Below, in pieces: positions 31,989-40,618 of a stretch of 64,000 bases of DNA. How positions within the stretch are numbered: position 1 is the stretch's first letter; every line of letters starts with the position of its first letter. The notes below the pieces were generated by a model, which was given only the letters and a program-made list of their open reading frames with translations, was not told where the DNA came from and ran no database searches. A program made the translations under genes and the position numbers. The DNA is from Kribbella sp. ALI-6-A (lineage in GTDB: Bacteria; Actinomycetota; Actinomycetes; Propionibacteriales; Kribbellaceae): positions 992,001-1,056,000 of the forward strand of contig NZ_MTQN01000011.1 in NCBI RefSeq assembly GCF_001984195.1, given 5' to 3'.

Positions 31989-33737
31989 TTGAGAAGGACG
32001 TCGTCCAAGCGGCTGCTGCTCGCTGGTGTTGTCGCCACCGCCCTGGCTGCCGGTGCAGTCGCCTACCCCGTCGTCTCTCACCAGAAAAACGCGGCGACCG
32101 CGGGAAAGTTACGCGCCACCGACGAGAACGCCGGCGGCGGCACGGGAATCCTTCCCTCGCAGCGACCGACGCGGAAGCCGACCGCGGTTCCGCCCCCGCC
32201 CGCCACGACCCGGCCACCGGGCCCGGCGACCAGCCCGCCGCCGACCGTCGTACCGCCGACCAAGCCCACGCCGTCGGCCCCCGCCAGTACGCCGACGCCT
32301 TCGGAGCCCACGGCGACGACCACCGGCAAGCCCGTCCCGGTGCCCGGCGAGGACAGCGCCGGACCGGCGTTCGCGGGACCGTGCAGCGGCGTCACGATCG
32401 AGCCGGGCCAGGACGCCCAGTCGGTCGTCAACGCCCACCCGGCCGGTACGACGTTCTGCTTCGCGGCGGGGCTGCACCGGATCGGTCAGACGATCCGCCC
32501 GAAGGCCAACCAGACGATCGCCAGCGACGACCGCGCCGTGCTCACCGGCTCCGTGCCGCTGACCAGCTGGACCCGCTCGGGCGCGGTCTGGGTGACCCGC
32601 GGCGCGCTGCCGCCGGCGTACGGCAAGGCGGGGCAGTGCGAGGACAACACCGCGAACATCTGCAGCCTGCGTGAGCAGCTCTTCCTGGACGGCAAGCACC
32701 TGACCCGGGTCGCTTCGCAGAGCGCGGTCGAGGCCGGCACCTTCTACGCCGACTACGCCGCCGACGCGATCTATCTGGGCAGTGACCCGGCCGGCCGGTC
32801 GGTGGAAATGGCGAAGACCGCGACCGCGATCGAGTCGAACCAGCCCGGCGTGACCGTCCGCGGGCTGACCGTCGAGCACTTCGCGAGCGCGGCCCAGGCC
32901 GGCGCGCTGGTCTCCGGGCCGGGCTGGACGGTCCGCGCCAACGAGGTCCGCTGGAACAAGTCGGTCGGACTGATGCTGGTGAACGCCGACGACGCCCGGA
33001 TCGAGCGCAACCTGGTGCACCACAACGGCCAGCTCGGCCTCGGCCAGTACAGCTCGGCGAACGCGAACGTCACCCGGAACGTGATCAGCCACAACAACAC
33101 CGACGGCTTCTGGATCGCCGACTGGGAGTCCGGCGGGATGAAGTCGACCCGCTCGTCGGGCACCGTCAGCGGCAACCTGATCCAGGCCAACCTGGGCGTC
33201 GGGCTGTGGGCCGACGTCGCCGACGACGGCCGGCTGATCAGCGGCAACCGGATCGTCGGCAACGCCGCGGACGGGATCCGGTTCGAGATCAGCCGCAACG
33301 GCACGATCGAGCACAACACGATCACCGGCAACGGCTTCGGCACCGGCCGTGGCTCCGGGACGTCGCTGTGGGACGGCGGCGGCATCAACGTGAACACCTC
33401 GTCGAACGTGACGGTGCGCGGCAACACCGTGATCGGCAATGTGAACGGGATCGCGATCCAGTCCCGGACCCGGGGCGACGGTCCGTGGGGCCGGTACCTG
33501 CTGCGCGACGTGCACGTCACCGGGAACACCGTGGGCATGACCGGCGGCACGCAGGCGACCGGCATGGTGCAGAACTCCGGCGCCGAGGTACCGGCCGGCG
33601 AGCTGGTGTTCAGCGGGAACCGGTACCAGCTGGACCGGCTCGCCGCGCAGCGGTTCGGCCGGTTCGGCGCCAAGCTGACCGCCGAGGGCTGGCGCGCCGC
33701 CGGCCACGACACCGCGGGGAGCTTCCTGGCCGGCTGA
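31989..33737 (+). CDS. Exported right-handed beta-helix protein, paralog 1
   Basis: A 582-residue exported protein. TTG 31989 is preceded by GGAGGG at 4 nt and gives a signal peptide (KRLLLAGVVATALAAGAVAYP); no other start has an RBS. A Pro/Thr-rich linker runs to about residue 125. The folded part starts with CSGVTIEPGQDAQSVV and FCFAAGLHRIGQTI, a domain that caps parallel beta-helix proteins, and continues with many N-x-I/V turns of the PbH1 type. A cysteine pair is in CEDNTANIC. Blocks shared by all three paralogs include NNTDGFWIADWESGG (369-383) and LWDGGGINVNTSSNV (from 460), which may hold the active site. Related folds are polysaccharide lyases, epimerases and hydrolases; the function is not known. 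Confidence 0.82.
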   Translation: MRRTSSKRLLLAGVVATALAAGAVAYPVVSHQKNAATAGKLRATDENAGGGTGILPSQRPTRKPTAVPPPPATTRPPGPATSPPPTVVPPTKPTPSAPASTPTPSEPTATTTGKPVPVPGEDSAGPAFAGPCSGVTIEPGQDAQSVVNAHPAGTTFCFAAGLHRIGQTIRPKANQTIASDDRAVLTGSVPLTSWTRSGAVWVTRGALPPAYGKAGQCEDNTANICSLREQLFLDGKHLTRVASQSAVEAGTFYADYAADAIYLGSDPAGRSVEMAKTATAIESNQPGVTVRGLTVEHFASAAQAGALVSGPGWTVRANEVRWNKSVGLMLVNADDARIERNLVHHNGQLGLGQYSSANANVTRNVISHNNTDGFWIADWESGGMKSTRSSGTVSGNLIQANLGVGLWADVADDGRLISGNRIVGNAADGIRFEISRNGTIEHNTITGNGFGTGRGSGTSLWDGGGINVNTSSNVTVRGNTVIGNVNGIAIQSRTRGDGPWGRYLLRDVHVTGNTVGMTGGTQATGMVQNSGAEVPAGELVFSGNRYQLDRLAAQRFGRFGAKLTAEGWRAAGHDTAGSFLAG

Positions 33738-33746
33738 CCGGCGTGT

Positions 33747-33772
33747 CGCGGCGCGGAAATGCTTGCGCCGCG
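33747..33772 (+). terminator. Hairpin after beta-helix gene 1
   Basis: Perfect 8-bp stem (33747-33754 CGCGGCGC with 33765-33772) and a 10-nt loop, 10 nt after the stop. No U-run. Downstream in the 176-nt gap are TAGTCT (33849-33854), a possible -10 for the next gene, and a small hairpin GCACCGGGGGGTGC in its leader. Confidence 0.6.
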
Positions 33773-33913
33773 CAACCGAGTACACGCCTCAGGCAACTTC
33801 ATAGGGGCAAAACGCAACAGAATGTGTCGCGAAGGCCACGCGGGGTATTAGTCTGCCGGTGTAGTTGCACCGGGGGGTGCCGATGGAACAGTCATGCCCC
33901 GGAGGCCGACCAG

Positions 33914-35635
33914 ATGAACAAACTGGTGACAACGCTCGCCGCGACGACGCTCGGAACCGCGACCGTGGTCGCGGCCGTAGGCCTGACCACGCCGGCCACC
34001 ACCACACCGTCCGCGTCGCTCGCCGCCGCGCCGTACGGGCCGGCTCCCACGCCGCCGCAGCCCACCGTGGTGCCCGCATCGACGCAGCGCCCGGACGTCA
34101 CGACTCCGCCGCCGAGCCCCACGTTCACGCTGCCGACCGTCGAGCGGCCGACGATCACGATCCCGACCATCCGGCGGCCCTCGATCCAGGCCACCACGCC
34201 CTCCCCGTCGCCGACCCCTACCCCCACGCCCACGCCCGGCACTCCGGTGAAGCCGGGTCCGTCCGCGGCTCCGGCGTGCTCCGGTGTCCTGGTCAAGCCG
34301 ACCGACAACGCCGCCGACGTGGTGGACAGCACCCCGGCCGGCGGCACGATCTGCTTCGCCGCCGGGCTGCACCGGATCGACCGGCCGCTGCGACCGAAGG
34401 CCAAGCAGACGCTCGGCAGCGACCAGGGCGCCGTACTGACCGGGTCGGTCCCGCTGACCGGGTGGACCGCGAACGGCGGCGACTGGGTCGTCAAGGACGT
34501 GCTGCCGGAGCCCTACCGCCAGATCGGGCAGTGCGAGGACAACGTCACCAACATCTGCCACCTGCGCGAGCAGGTGTTCGTCGACGGCAAGCACCTGAAG
34601 CGGGTCGCGTCCCGTGAGCAGGTCGTACCCGGCACCTTCTACGGCGACTACGAGCACAACGCGGTCTGGATCGGGGACAACCCGGCCGGGCGTGCGGTCG
34701 AGATGTCGAAGACGCCGACCGCGATCGACGGCGGCCAGACCGGCGTCACCGTGCGCGGGCTGACCATCGAGCACTTCGCCTCGGCGCCGCAGGCCGGCGC
34801 GGTGGTGCTGAGCGGTGGCTGGCACGTGTTCGCGAACGACATCCGCTGGAACCACGCGGTCGGCGCGATGCTGGTCAACGCCGACGGCGCCACGCTGGAG
34901 CGCAACCTGATCCGCTTCAACGGGCAGCTCGGCGTCGGGCAGTACAGCACCACCAACGGCACCATCGCGGACAACCAGGTCAGCGGCAACAACACCGACG
35001 GCTTCTGGATCGCCGACTGGGAGTCCGGTGGCATCAAGACCACCTGGTCCAACGGCGGCTCGGTCCGCGGCAACCTGATCAAGGCCAATCTCGGCGTCGG
35101 GCTGTGGAGCGACGCCTACGACGACGGGCGCACGTTCAGCGACAACCGGATCGTCGACAACGCCGCCGACGGGATCCGGTACGAGATCGGCCGCAACGGC
35201 GTGATCGAGAACAACACGATCACCGGCAACGGCCTCGGCACCGGACGCGGTTCGGGCCGGTCGCTGTGGGACGGCGGCGGGATCAACGTCAACACGTCGT
35301 CGAACGTGACGGTTCGCAACAACACCGTCGCGGACAACGTGAACGGCATCTCGATCCAGTCCCGCACCCGCGGCAACGGCCCGTGGGGCCTGAACCTGCT
35401 GCGGGACGTCGTCGTCACCGGCAACAAGGTGACGATGAAGGTCGGCACGGCGGCGACCGGCATGGTGCAGAACTCCGGCGCCGCGATCCCGACCGGCGAG
35501 GTCGTGCTCAAGGGCAACAACTACACGCTGGACAGTCTGACCGCGGACCGCTTCCAGAAGTTCGGGCAGTGGTTCAGCGCGACCGAGTGGCAGAAGGCGG
35601 GCTTCGACACCGAAAGCCAGTTCACCACCGGCTGA
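33914..35635 (+). CDS. Exported right-handed beta-helix protein, paralog 2
   Basis: A 573-residue exported protein with a signal peptide (MNKLVTTLAATTLGTATVVAAVG), a Pro/Thr-rich linker with a PTPTPTP run near residues 100-112, and the same folded region as the previous gene. The cap begins CSGVLVKPTDNAADVV, the cysteines are in CEDNVTNIC, and the conserved blocks are NNTDGFWIADWESGG (359-373) and LWDGGGINVNTSSNV (from 451). ATG 33914 has GGAGG 8 nt upstream. Its 3' end is 11 nt from the convergent dehydrogenase gene. The difference from paralog 1 is mainly in the linker, so the two probably share the enzymatic role. Confidence 0.82.
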   Translation: MNKLVTTLAATTLGTATVVAAVGLTTPATTTPSASLAAAPYGPAPTPPQPTVVPASTQRPDVTTPPPSPTFTLPTVERPTITIPTIRRPSIQATTPSPSPTPTPTPTPGTPVKPGPSAAPACSGVLVKPTDNAADVVDSTPAGGTICFAAGLHRIDRPLRPKAKQTLGSDQGAVLTGSVPLTGWTANGGDWVVKDVLPEPYRQIGQCEDNVTNICHLREQVFVDGKHLKRVASREQVVPGTFYGDYEHNAVWIGDNPAGRAVEMSKTPTAIDGGQTGVTVRGLTIEHFASAPQAGAVVLSGGWHVFANDIRWNHAVGAMLVNADGATLERNLIRFNGQLGVGQYSTTNGTIADNQVSGNNTDGFWIADWESGGIKTTWSNGGSVRGNLIKANLGVGLWSDAYDDGRTFSDNRIVDNAADGIRYEIGRNGVIENNTITGNGLGTGRGSGRSLWDGGGINVNTSSNVTVRNNTVADNVNGISIQSRTRGNGPWGLNLLRDVVVTGNKVTMKVGTAATGMVQNSGAAIPTGEVVLKGNNYTLDSLTADRFQKFGQWFSATEWQKAGFDTESQFTTG

Positions 35636-35646
35636 GAGCGGTTCCG

Positions 35647-37041
35647 TCAGCGGGTGAGTGTGCTGACGTGGTCGACCAGCAGGGCGCGGAAGGTGTCGTT
35701 CTCCCGCAGGTCCTCGGGGAAGACGGTGTCCACCGCGAGCAGCGCGTCGACCAGCGCGGTCGGCGTCGTGGCGTCGGCGGTCGCTGCCTTCAGGCGGTCG
35801 GCCTGGGGGTCGTCGACGGTGGTGGCGCGGGCGACGTAGACCATCCACGCCGCGACGGCGAGGCTGGCCGAGTGGGGTTCGGCGCCGGCGGTGAGGCGGT
35901 CCTGGACGGTGCCGAGCAGGCGAACCGGGAGTTTGACCGAGCCGTCCATGGCGACCTGGGTGGTGCGGTGCTTGAGCGCCGGGTTCGCGAACCGGTCGAG
36001 CACCGATTCGCCGTACGCCGTGAGGTCGAGACCGTCGGGCGGGGTGAGCGTGGGGCCGACGTCGGCGCTGAGCAGTTCGCGTGCCGCCGCGGCGAGTTCG
36101 TCGTCGCGGACCGCCTCGGCGATGGTCTCGTAGCCGCGCAGCGCGCCGAGGTAGGCGAGCATCGAGTGGGTCGCGTTGAGCATCCGGAGCTTGGCCTGCT
36201 CCCAGGGCGCGACGTCCGCCGTGAGGACGGCACCGGCCGCGTCCCACGCGGGACGGGCGCCGGCGAAGTGGTCCTCGATGATCCACTGCAGGAACGGCTC
36301 GGCGACCACCACCGCCTCGTCCCGTACGCCGAGCAGCCGCGCGGCCTCGTCCCGGTCGGCGTCCGTCGTGGCCGGCACGATCCGGTCGACCATGCTCGCC
36401 GGGAACGCCGCCGACTCGAACTGCTCGCCGCCCAGCCCCGCCGCGTCGGCGTACTGGCGCACGAGCCGCTGCAGGAACGGGCCGTTGGCAACGAGGTTGT
36501 CGCAAGAGACGATCGTCAGCGCCTCGCCGGAACGTCGCGCGAGCCCGGCCGCGAGCTGCCCGACCACGGTGCGCGGCGGGCGGCCCGCGAGGTCCGCCTG
36601 GATCTCCGGGTCGGACAGATCCAGCCCACCGTTCGCCGCGCGGTAGCCCTTCTCGGTCACGGTCAAGGTCACGACGGACACGCGCGGATCGGCGATCCGG
36701 GCGACCACCGCGTCCGGGTCCTCCGGCGCGGTCAGCACCTCCCGGATGCTGCCGATCACGTCGATCGAGGTGGAGTCGGTGCCGCGCGTCAGGACGGCGT
36801 ACAGGCCGTCCTGCGGCGCGAGCTGCTCCCGTACGGCGGCCGACCGCTGGCTCACGCCCGTGATGCCCCAGCGGGTCTCACCCGTGAGCTGCGCCGCTCG
36901 CTCGGTGAAGACCGCCTGGTGCGCCCGGTGGAACGCGCCGAGGCCGAGATGGACGATGCCGACGGTCAGCTCGTTCGGGTCGACCGCGGGTTTGGTGGGG
37001 AGGTTGGTCAGGCTCAGGCGGGTCGAATCGGGGCGGTTCAT
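35647..37041 (-). CDS. Mannitol-dehydrogenase-family oxidoreductase, probable fructuronate reductase
   Basis: A 464-residue NAD-dependent polyol/uronate dehydrogenase. It has the N-terminal Rossmann motif VGIVHLGLGAFHRAHQAVFTE and the C-terminal all-alpha domain with AKLRMLNATHSMLAYLG (catalytic Lys) and NPALKHRTTQVAMDGSVKLPVRLL (second His/Lys motif). Members include fructuronate reductase UxuB, tagaturonate reductase and mannitol dehydrogenases. Adjacent uxaC and a KDG-kinase-like gene favour the uronate role. ATG 37041 overlaps the kinase stop by 4 nt. Mannonate dehydratase (UxuA), the next step, is not in the window. Confidence 0.85.
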   Translation of the reverse strand: MNRPDSTRLSLTNLPTKPAVDPNELTVGIVHLGLGAFHRAHQAVFTERAAQLTGETRWGITGVSQRSAAVREQLAPQDGLYAVLTRGTDSTSIDVIGSIREVLTAPEDPDAVVARIADPRVSVVTLTVTEKGYRAANGGLDLSDPEIQADLAGRPPRTVVGQLAAGLARRSGEALTIVSCDNLVANGPFLQRLVRQYADAAGLGGEQFESAAFPASMVDRIVPATTDADRDEAARLLGVRDEAVVVAEPFLQWIIEDHFAGARPAWDAAGAVLTADVAPWEQAKLRMLNATHSMLAYLGALRGYETIAEAVRDDELAAAARELLSADVGPTLTPPDGLDLTAYGESVLDRFANPALKHRTTQVAMDGSVKLPVRLLGTVQDRLTAGAEPHSASLAVAAWMVYVARATTVDDPQADRLKAATADATTPTALVDALLAVDTVFPEDLRENDTFRALLVDHVSTLTR

Positions 37042-37973
37042 GCGGTGACCTCCGTCGTGGCGGCGTGGGCCTGAATTTGACTCAACGTGGGGACATGGCC
37101 CGTGCCGCCGAGACCGCCGACGGACAGGGAAGCTGCTGCAACACCCAGCCGGACGGCATCCAAGAGCTGGTCGCCGAGGGCCAGCCGGGCGGTGACCGTG
37201 CCGGCGAACGAGTCGCCGGCTCCGGTCTGGTCGACCACCCGCGGCGCGGGAATCACCGGTACGTCGGTGAGCCGGCCACCGTCGTCCAAGAGGATGCCGT
37301 CCTCGCCGCGGGTCAGCGCGACGGCCTGGATGCCGAGCGCGCGCAGCGTCGTACAGGCTTCCACCGGGTCGTCCGTGTCGGCGACGAGCTGGGCCTCGCG
37401 GGGCCAGCCCGGGGTGATCAGCCGCGTGTACGGCGCGACGGCGCGCAGGTGGTCGGCGGCGCCGGCGGCGGAGACCAGGCGGGGGCGCCAGTTCGGGTCG
37501 TAGACGAAGCACTTGCTGTGCTGGGCGGCGACCCGGACGGCCTTCGCGGACAGCGGGGAGATCGCGCAGGCGATGCCGCTGGCCAGGACCGCGCCGACTT
37601 CGGCGACCAGGTCGACCGGTACGTCGCCGGGGCCGAGGCCGGAGCCGGCGCTGCCTCGGCGTACGTAGGTGAACTCGCGGGCGCCGGACGGGTCGGCGTG
37701 CTGGAGGTAGATCCCGTGCTGGCCCTCGACCCGGCGGACCAGCGAGGTGTCGATGCCCAGGGCAACCACTCGCTCGAGCAGGCGGTCGCCGAGCTCGTCG
37801 TCGGGAACTCGGGCGAGCAGGGCGGTCCTGGCTCCGGCGGCGGCTGACGCCGCGGCGGCGTTGAGCGCGTCGCCGGAGAAGTTGAGCGTCAGGTGCGTGC
37901 CGGCGTCCAGGGGCTCGGTCGAGCTGAGCTCCACGAGGATCTCCCCCAGCACCAGCACATCAGGCATCACCAT
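37038..37973 (-). CDS. PfkB-family sugar kinase, probable 2-keto-3-deoxygluconate kinase
   Basis: A 311-residue ribokinase-fold enzyme. The substrate loop is LNFSGDALNAAAASAAAGA, then LLARVPDDELGDRLL, and the PfkB signature with catalytic Asp is DQTGAGDSFAGTVTA (about residues 248-262). The SGDALN form and FTYVRRGSAGSGL are typical of KdgK-type enzymes rather than ribokinase. ATG 37973 is chosen (AAGGG 7 nt upstream); ATG 37967 is also possible. It lies upstream of, and overlaps, the fructuronate-reductase-like gene, and is 34 nt downstream of the LacI gene, so the three form one operon divergent from uxaC. Confidence 0.83.
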   Translation of the reverse strand: MVMPDVLVLGEILVELSSTEPLDAGTHLTLNFSGDALNAAAASAAAGARTALLARVPDDELGDRLLERVVALGIDTSLVRRVEGQHGIYLQHADPSGAREFTYVRRGSAGSGLGPGDVPVDLVAEVGAVLASGIACAISPLSAKAVRVAAQHSKCFVYDPNWRPRLVSAAGAADHLRAVAPYTRLITPGWPREAQLVADTDDPVEACTTLRALGIQAVALTRGEDGILLDDGGRLTDVPVIPAPRVVDQTGAGDSFAGTVTARLALGDQLLDAVRLGVAAASLSVGGLGGTGHVPTLSQIQAHAATTEVTA

Positions 37974-38007
37974 CAGCAAACCCTTCGGACAATGGGGCGG
38001 GGGCGGG

Positions 38008-38991
38008 TCATCGCGGGGGCTCGGCGGTGGAGGCTCGGACCATCAGGTCGCCTTGCAGGGTTCGGCGTTCGGGGGTGGTGGCGGGGCTGTCGAGCAGGGT
38101 GAGCAGGAGTTCGACGGCAAGACGGCCGGCTTGTTCCTTGGGCAGGCGGATGGTGGTGAGGGCGGGACGGGCCATCGCGGCCATGGCGATGTCGTCGATG
38201 CCGACCACGCTGATCCGCTCGGGGACGGCGATGCCGCGCGCGTGCAGGCGGGCCAGCAGGCCGATCGCGACCAGGTCGTTGTAGGCGATCACCGCCGTGG
38301 CGCCGGTGGCGACGACCTGGTCGGCCGCGGCCATGCCGCCGTCGTAGTGCGGCGGGAAGTGGCCGACCTCGATCAGCTCGACGCCGTGATCGGCGGAGGC
38401 CTGCGACAACCCCTGGCCGCGCTGGTCACTGGACCACGAAGCGGCCGGCCCACCGACCCAGGCGATGCGACGGTGGCCCAGGGCGGCGAGATGGGCGACG
38501 GCTTGGCGCATGCCGTCCTCGTGGTCGAACACCACCGCCGGCAGATCGTCCACCAAGCGGTTGAGCAGGACGACGGTGGTGTCGGCGGCGATCGCCTTCA
38601 GGTCGTCGCCCTCGGCGCGGGGAGAGCAGAGGACCAGGCCGTCGACCTGCTGGGCCAGTGCCCGGATCAAGCCCATCTCGGCGGCGACGTCCTCGTCGGT
38701 GTCAGCGACGAACACGGCGACGTCGGCGGCCCGGGCCCGCGCCTGCACACCCTTCACCACACTGGGGAAGAACGGGTTGCCGAGATCCGGCAGCACCAGC
38801 CCGAGGTTCCCGGTCCGCCCGGTGATCAGACCGCGGGCGGCCTTGTTCGGTTCGTAGCCGAGGCTGTCGGCGGCCGAGCGGACCCGCGCGCGGGTCGCGG
38901 GATTGACCAGGTCGGGCAGCGACAGCGCACGGGACACGGTCGAGGTCGACACCCCGGCCAGCCGCGCGACATCGCGAAGGGTCGCCGCCAC
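38008..38991 (-). CDS. LacI-family regulator of the uronate genes
   Basis: A 327-residue repressor. The N-terminal HTH is TLRDVARLAGVSTSTVSRAL with hinge NKAARGLITGRTGNLGLVLPD. The periplasmic-binding-like effector domain contains AVIAYNDLVAIGLLARLHARG and ISVVGIDDIAMA. GTG 38991 is 5 nt after GGGAGG and puts the HTH at residue 4; the frame continues upstream without resemblance. It is divergent from uxaC, and two palindromes of LacI type lie in the 148-nt gap. Its likely inducer is a uronate or its metabolite, an inference from context. Confidence 0.9.
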   Translation of the reverse strand: MAATLRDVARLAGVSTSTVSRALSLPDLVNPATRARVRSAADSLGYEPNKAARGLITGRTGNLGLVLPDLGNPFFPSVVKGVQARARAADVAVFVADTDEDVAAEMGLIRALAQQVDGLVLCSPRAEGDDLKAIAADTTVVLLNRLVDDLPAVVFDHEDGMRQAVAHLAALGHRRIAWVGGPAASWSSDQRGQGLSQASADHGVELIEVGHFPPHYDGGMAAADQVVATGATAVIAYNDLVAIGLLARLHARGIAVPERISVVGIDDIAMAAMARPALTTIRLPKEQAGRLAVELLLTLLDSPATTPERRTLQGDLMVRASTAEPPR

Positions 38992-39031
38992 GTGCACCTC
39001 CCACCTCAGACCCGGATCCAGCGTCCGCCGA

Positions 39032-39060
39032 GTGTGCAATCGGTTGCAAGCTGCTGTCAA
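39032..39060 (-). promoter_or_regulatory. lacI-type gene promoter with internal operator
   Basis: On the minus strand TTGACA (39060-39055) is a perfect -35; a weak -10, CACACT, is 18 nt further on (39036-39031). The palindrome TGCAATCGGTTGCA (39035-39048) lies between them, a position giving strong repression of the regulator's own operon. Confidence 0.55.
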
Positions 39061-39091
39061 CAGCTCTCGCTCTTGTGCTTCCCAGAGCCTA

Positions 39092-39107
39092 CTGCAATCC
39101 TTTGCAG
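39092..39107 (+). promoter_or_regulatory. Second LacI-type operator, upstream of uxaC
   Basis: Perfect 6-bp arms around 4 nt: CTGCAATCCTTTGCAG. It shares the TGCAA/TTGCA core with the first operator; the two centres are 58 bp apart, so looping could occur. It sits 32 nt before the uxaC start, across the expected transcription start. Confidence 0.6.
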
Positions 39108-39139
39108 TGCCGTTGCAGTCCACGCTCTGGAGGAAACGA

Positions 39140-40546
39140 ATGCCGAAGGCCCTGCAGCCCCATCCGGACCGTGCGCTCCCGGCCGGCGAGGCGCGTGAGC
39201 TCGCCCGCCGGATCCACGCCTCCACGAAGGATCTGCCGCTGCTCTGCCTGCACGGTCACGTGGACGCCGAGCTGTTCGCCGGCGACCAGCCCTTCGGCAA
39301 CCCGGCCGAGCTCCTCGTCGTACCGGACCACTACGTCACCCGCATGCTGATCTCCCAGGGCGTCTCCCCCGACCGCCTCGGCCTCCCCCGCCGCGACGGC
39401 ACGACGACCGCCGAGCCGCGCGAGATCTGGCGTGAGTTCTGCTCGCACTGGCACCTGTTCGCCGGTACGCCGAGCCGCTACTGGCTCGAGCACGAGTTCG
39501 CCGAAGTGCTCGGGCTGACCGTCGCGCCGTCCGCCGAGACCGCCGATCAGCTGTACGACGAGATCTCCGCCCGCCTGGCCGCGCCGGAGTTCCGCCCGCG
39601 CGCGCTGCTCGACACGTTCAACATCGAGCTGCTGTCCACCACCGACGCCGCCACCGACGACCTCGCCCCGCACGCGAAGATCGCCGCCGACCTGCCCGGC
39701 CGCGTCGTCCCGACCCTGCGCCCCGACGCCGTCGTCCATGTCGACCGGCCCGGCTGGAGCGACCTGATCACCCTGCTCGGCGAGCGCGCCGGCACCGACA
39801 CCACGTCGTACGCCGGGTTCCTGCAGGCGCTCCGGCAGCGGCGGCAGGTTTTCATCGAGGCCGGCGCCCGGGCCACCGACCACGGTCACCTCAGCGCGGA
39901 CGCGACGCCGCTCACCGACGCCGAGGCCGAGCGGATCTACGCCGGCGCGCTGCGCGGCCAGGTGACGCCGGAGGACGCGCAGGCCTTCGCGGGCAACATG
40001 CTGTTCCAGATGGCCGCGATGTCCGCCGAGGACGGCCTGGTCATGCAGCTCCACCCCGGCGTACTGCGTGATCACCACCCGGGGATCCACGCGACGTACG
40101 GGCCGGACCAGGGGCACGACATCCCGGTGGCGACCGAGTTCACCCGGTCGCTGCGGCCGGTGCTCGAGCGGTTCGGGCACGCGGAGGGGTTCCGGATGGT
40201 GCTGTTCACCGTCGACGAGACGACGTACTCGCGGGAGCTCGCGCCGCTGGCCGGGGTCTACCCGAGTGTCCGGCTGGGCGCGCCGTGGTGGTTCCTGGAC
40301 AGCCCGGACGGCATGCGCCGGTTCCGCGAGCTGGTGACCGAGACGGCCGGCTTCTACAACACCTCGGGCTTCGTCGACGACACCCGCGCGTTCCTGTCGA
40401 TCCCGGCCCGGCACGACCTGGCCCGGCGCGTCGACGCGGGCTACCTGGCCGGTCTGGTCGTCCAGCACCGGCTGGAGGAGGACGACGCCTTCCAGATCGC
40501 CCAGGACCTCGCCTACAACCTGGCCCGCACGACGTACCTGAGCTGA
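39140..40546 (+). CDS. uxaC: Glucuronate isomerase (uronate isomerase)
   Basis: A 468-residue metal-dependent isomerase converting D-glucuronate to D-fructuronate (and galacturonate to tagaturonate). The N-terminal CLHGHVD provides the HxH metal ligands. VPDHYVTRMLISQGV, WLEHEFAEVLGL, FNIELLSTTDAATDDL, FIEAGARATDHGH and WWFLDSPDGMRRFRE are all typical of UxaC. ATG 39140 has GGAGG (39129-39133) 6 nt upstream. Length agrees with E. coli UxaC (470). It is divergent from the LacI-dehydrogenase-kinase operon, and shares the operator region. The nearest other genes are the beta-helix proteins, which could release uronate-containing fragments. Confidence 0.94.
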   Translation: MPKALQPHPDRALPAGEARELARRIHASTKDLPLLCLHGHVDAELFAGDQPFGNPAELLVVPDHYVTRMLISQGVSPDRLGLPRRDGTTTAEPREIWREFCSHWHLFAGTPSRYWLEHEFAEVLGLTVAPSAETADQLYDEISARLAAPEFRPRALLDTFNIELLSTTDAATDDLAPHAKIAADLPGRVVPTLRPDAVVHVDRPGWSDLITLLGERAGTDTTSYAGFLQALRQRRQVFIEAGARATDHGHLSADATPLTDAEAERIYAGALRGQVTPEDAQAFAGNMLFQMAAMSAEDGLVMQLHPGVLRDHHPGIHATYGPDQGHDIPVATEFTRSLRPVLERFGHAEGFRMVLFTVDETTYSRELAPLAGVYPSVRLGAPWWFLDSPDGMRRFRELVTETAGFYNTSGFVDDTRAFLSIPARHDLARRVDAGYLAGLVVQHRLEEDDAFQIAQDLAYNLARTTYLS

Positions 40547-40579
40547 TTGGGTGGGGTGGGAGTGGCTGACCCGTAGCAC

Positions 40580-40585
40580 TACAGT
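40580..40585 (+). promoter_or_regulatory. Possible -10 of beta-helix gene 3
   Basis: TACAGT in the 72-nt gap after uxaC, about 34 nt before the ATG at 40619. The start codon is preceded by GGGGGATGG. No -35 was seen, so read-through from uxaC is also possible. Confidence 0.3.
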
Positions 40586-40618
40586 TGGGCGACTTGCTGC
40601 TGGGGTGTTGGGGGATGG

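Noticed and set aside
33894..33917. Seven-codon reading frame overlapping the start of beta-helix gene 2
   Set aside because: An ATG at 33894 gives only MPRRPTR before a TGA overlapping the real start. It uses the same RBS region and could be a leader peptide, but so short a frame is expected by chance.
35636..35646. Terminator between beta-helix gene 2 and the dehydrogenase gene
   Set aside because: The 11-nt gap holds no hairpin; termination must occur inside the opposing genes if at all.
33848..36505. Large minus-strand frame spanning the second beta-helix gene and part of the dehydrogenase
   Set aside because: It crosses two real genes and has no recognisable domain; it is an out-of-frame shadow.
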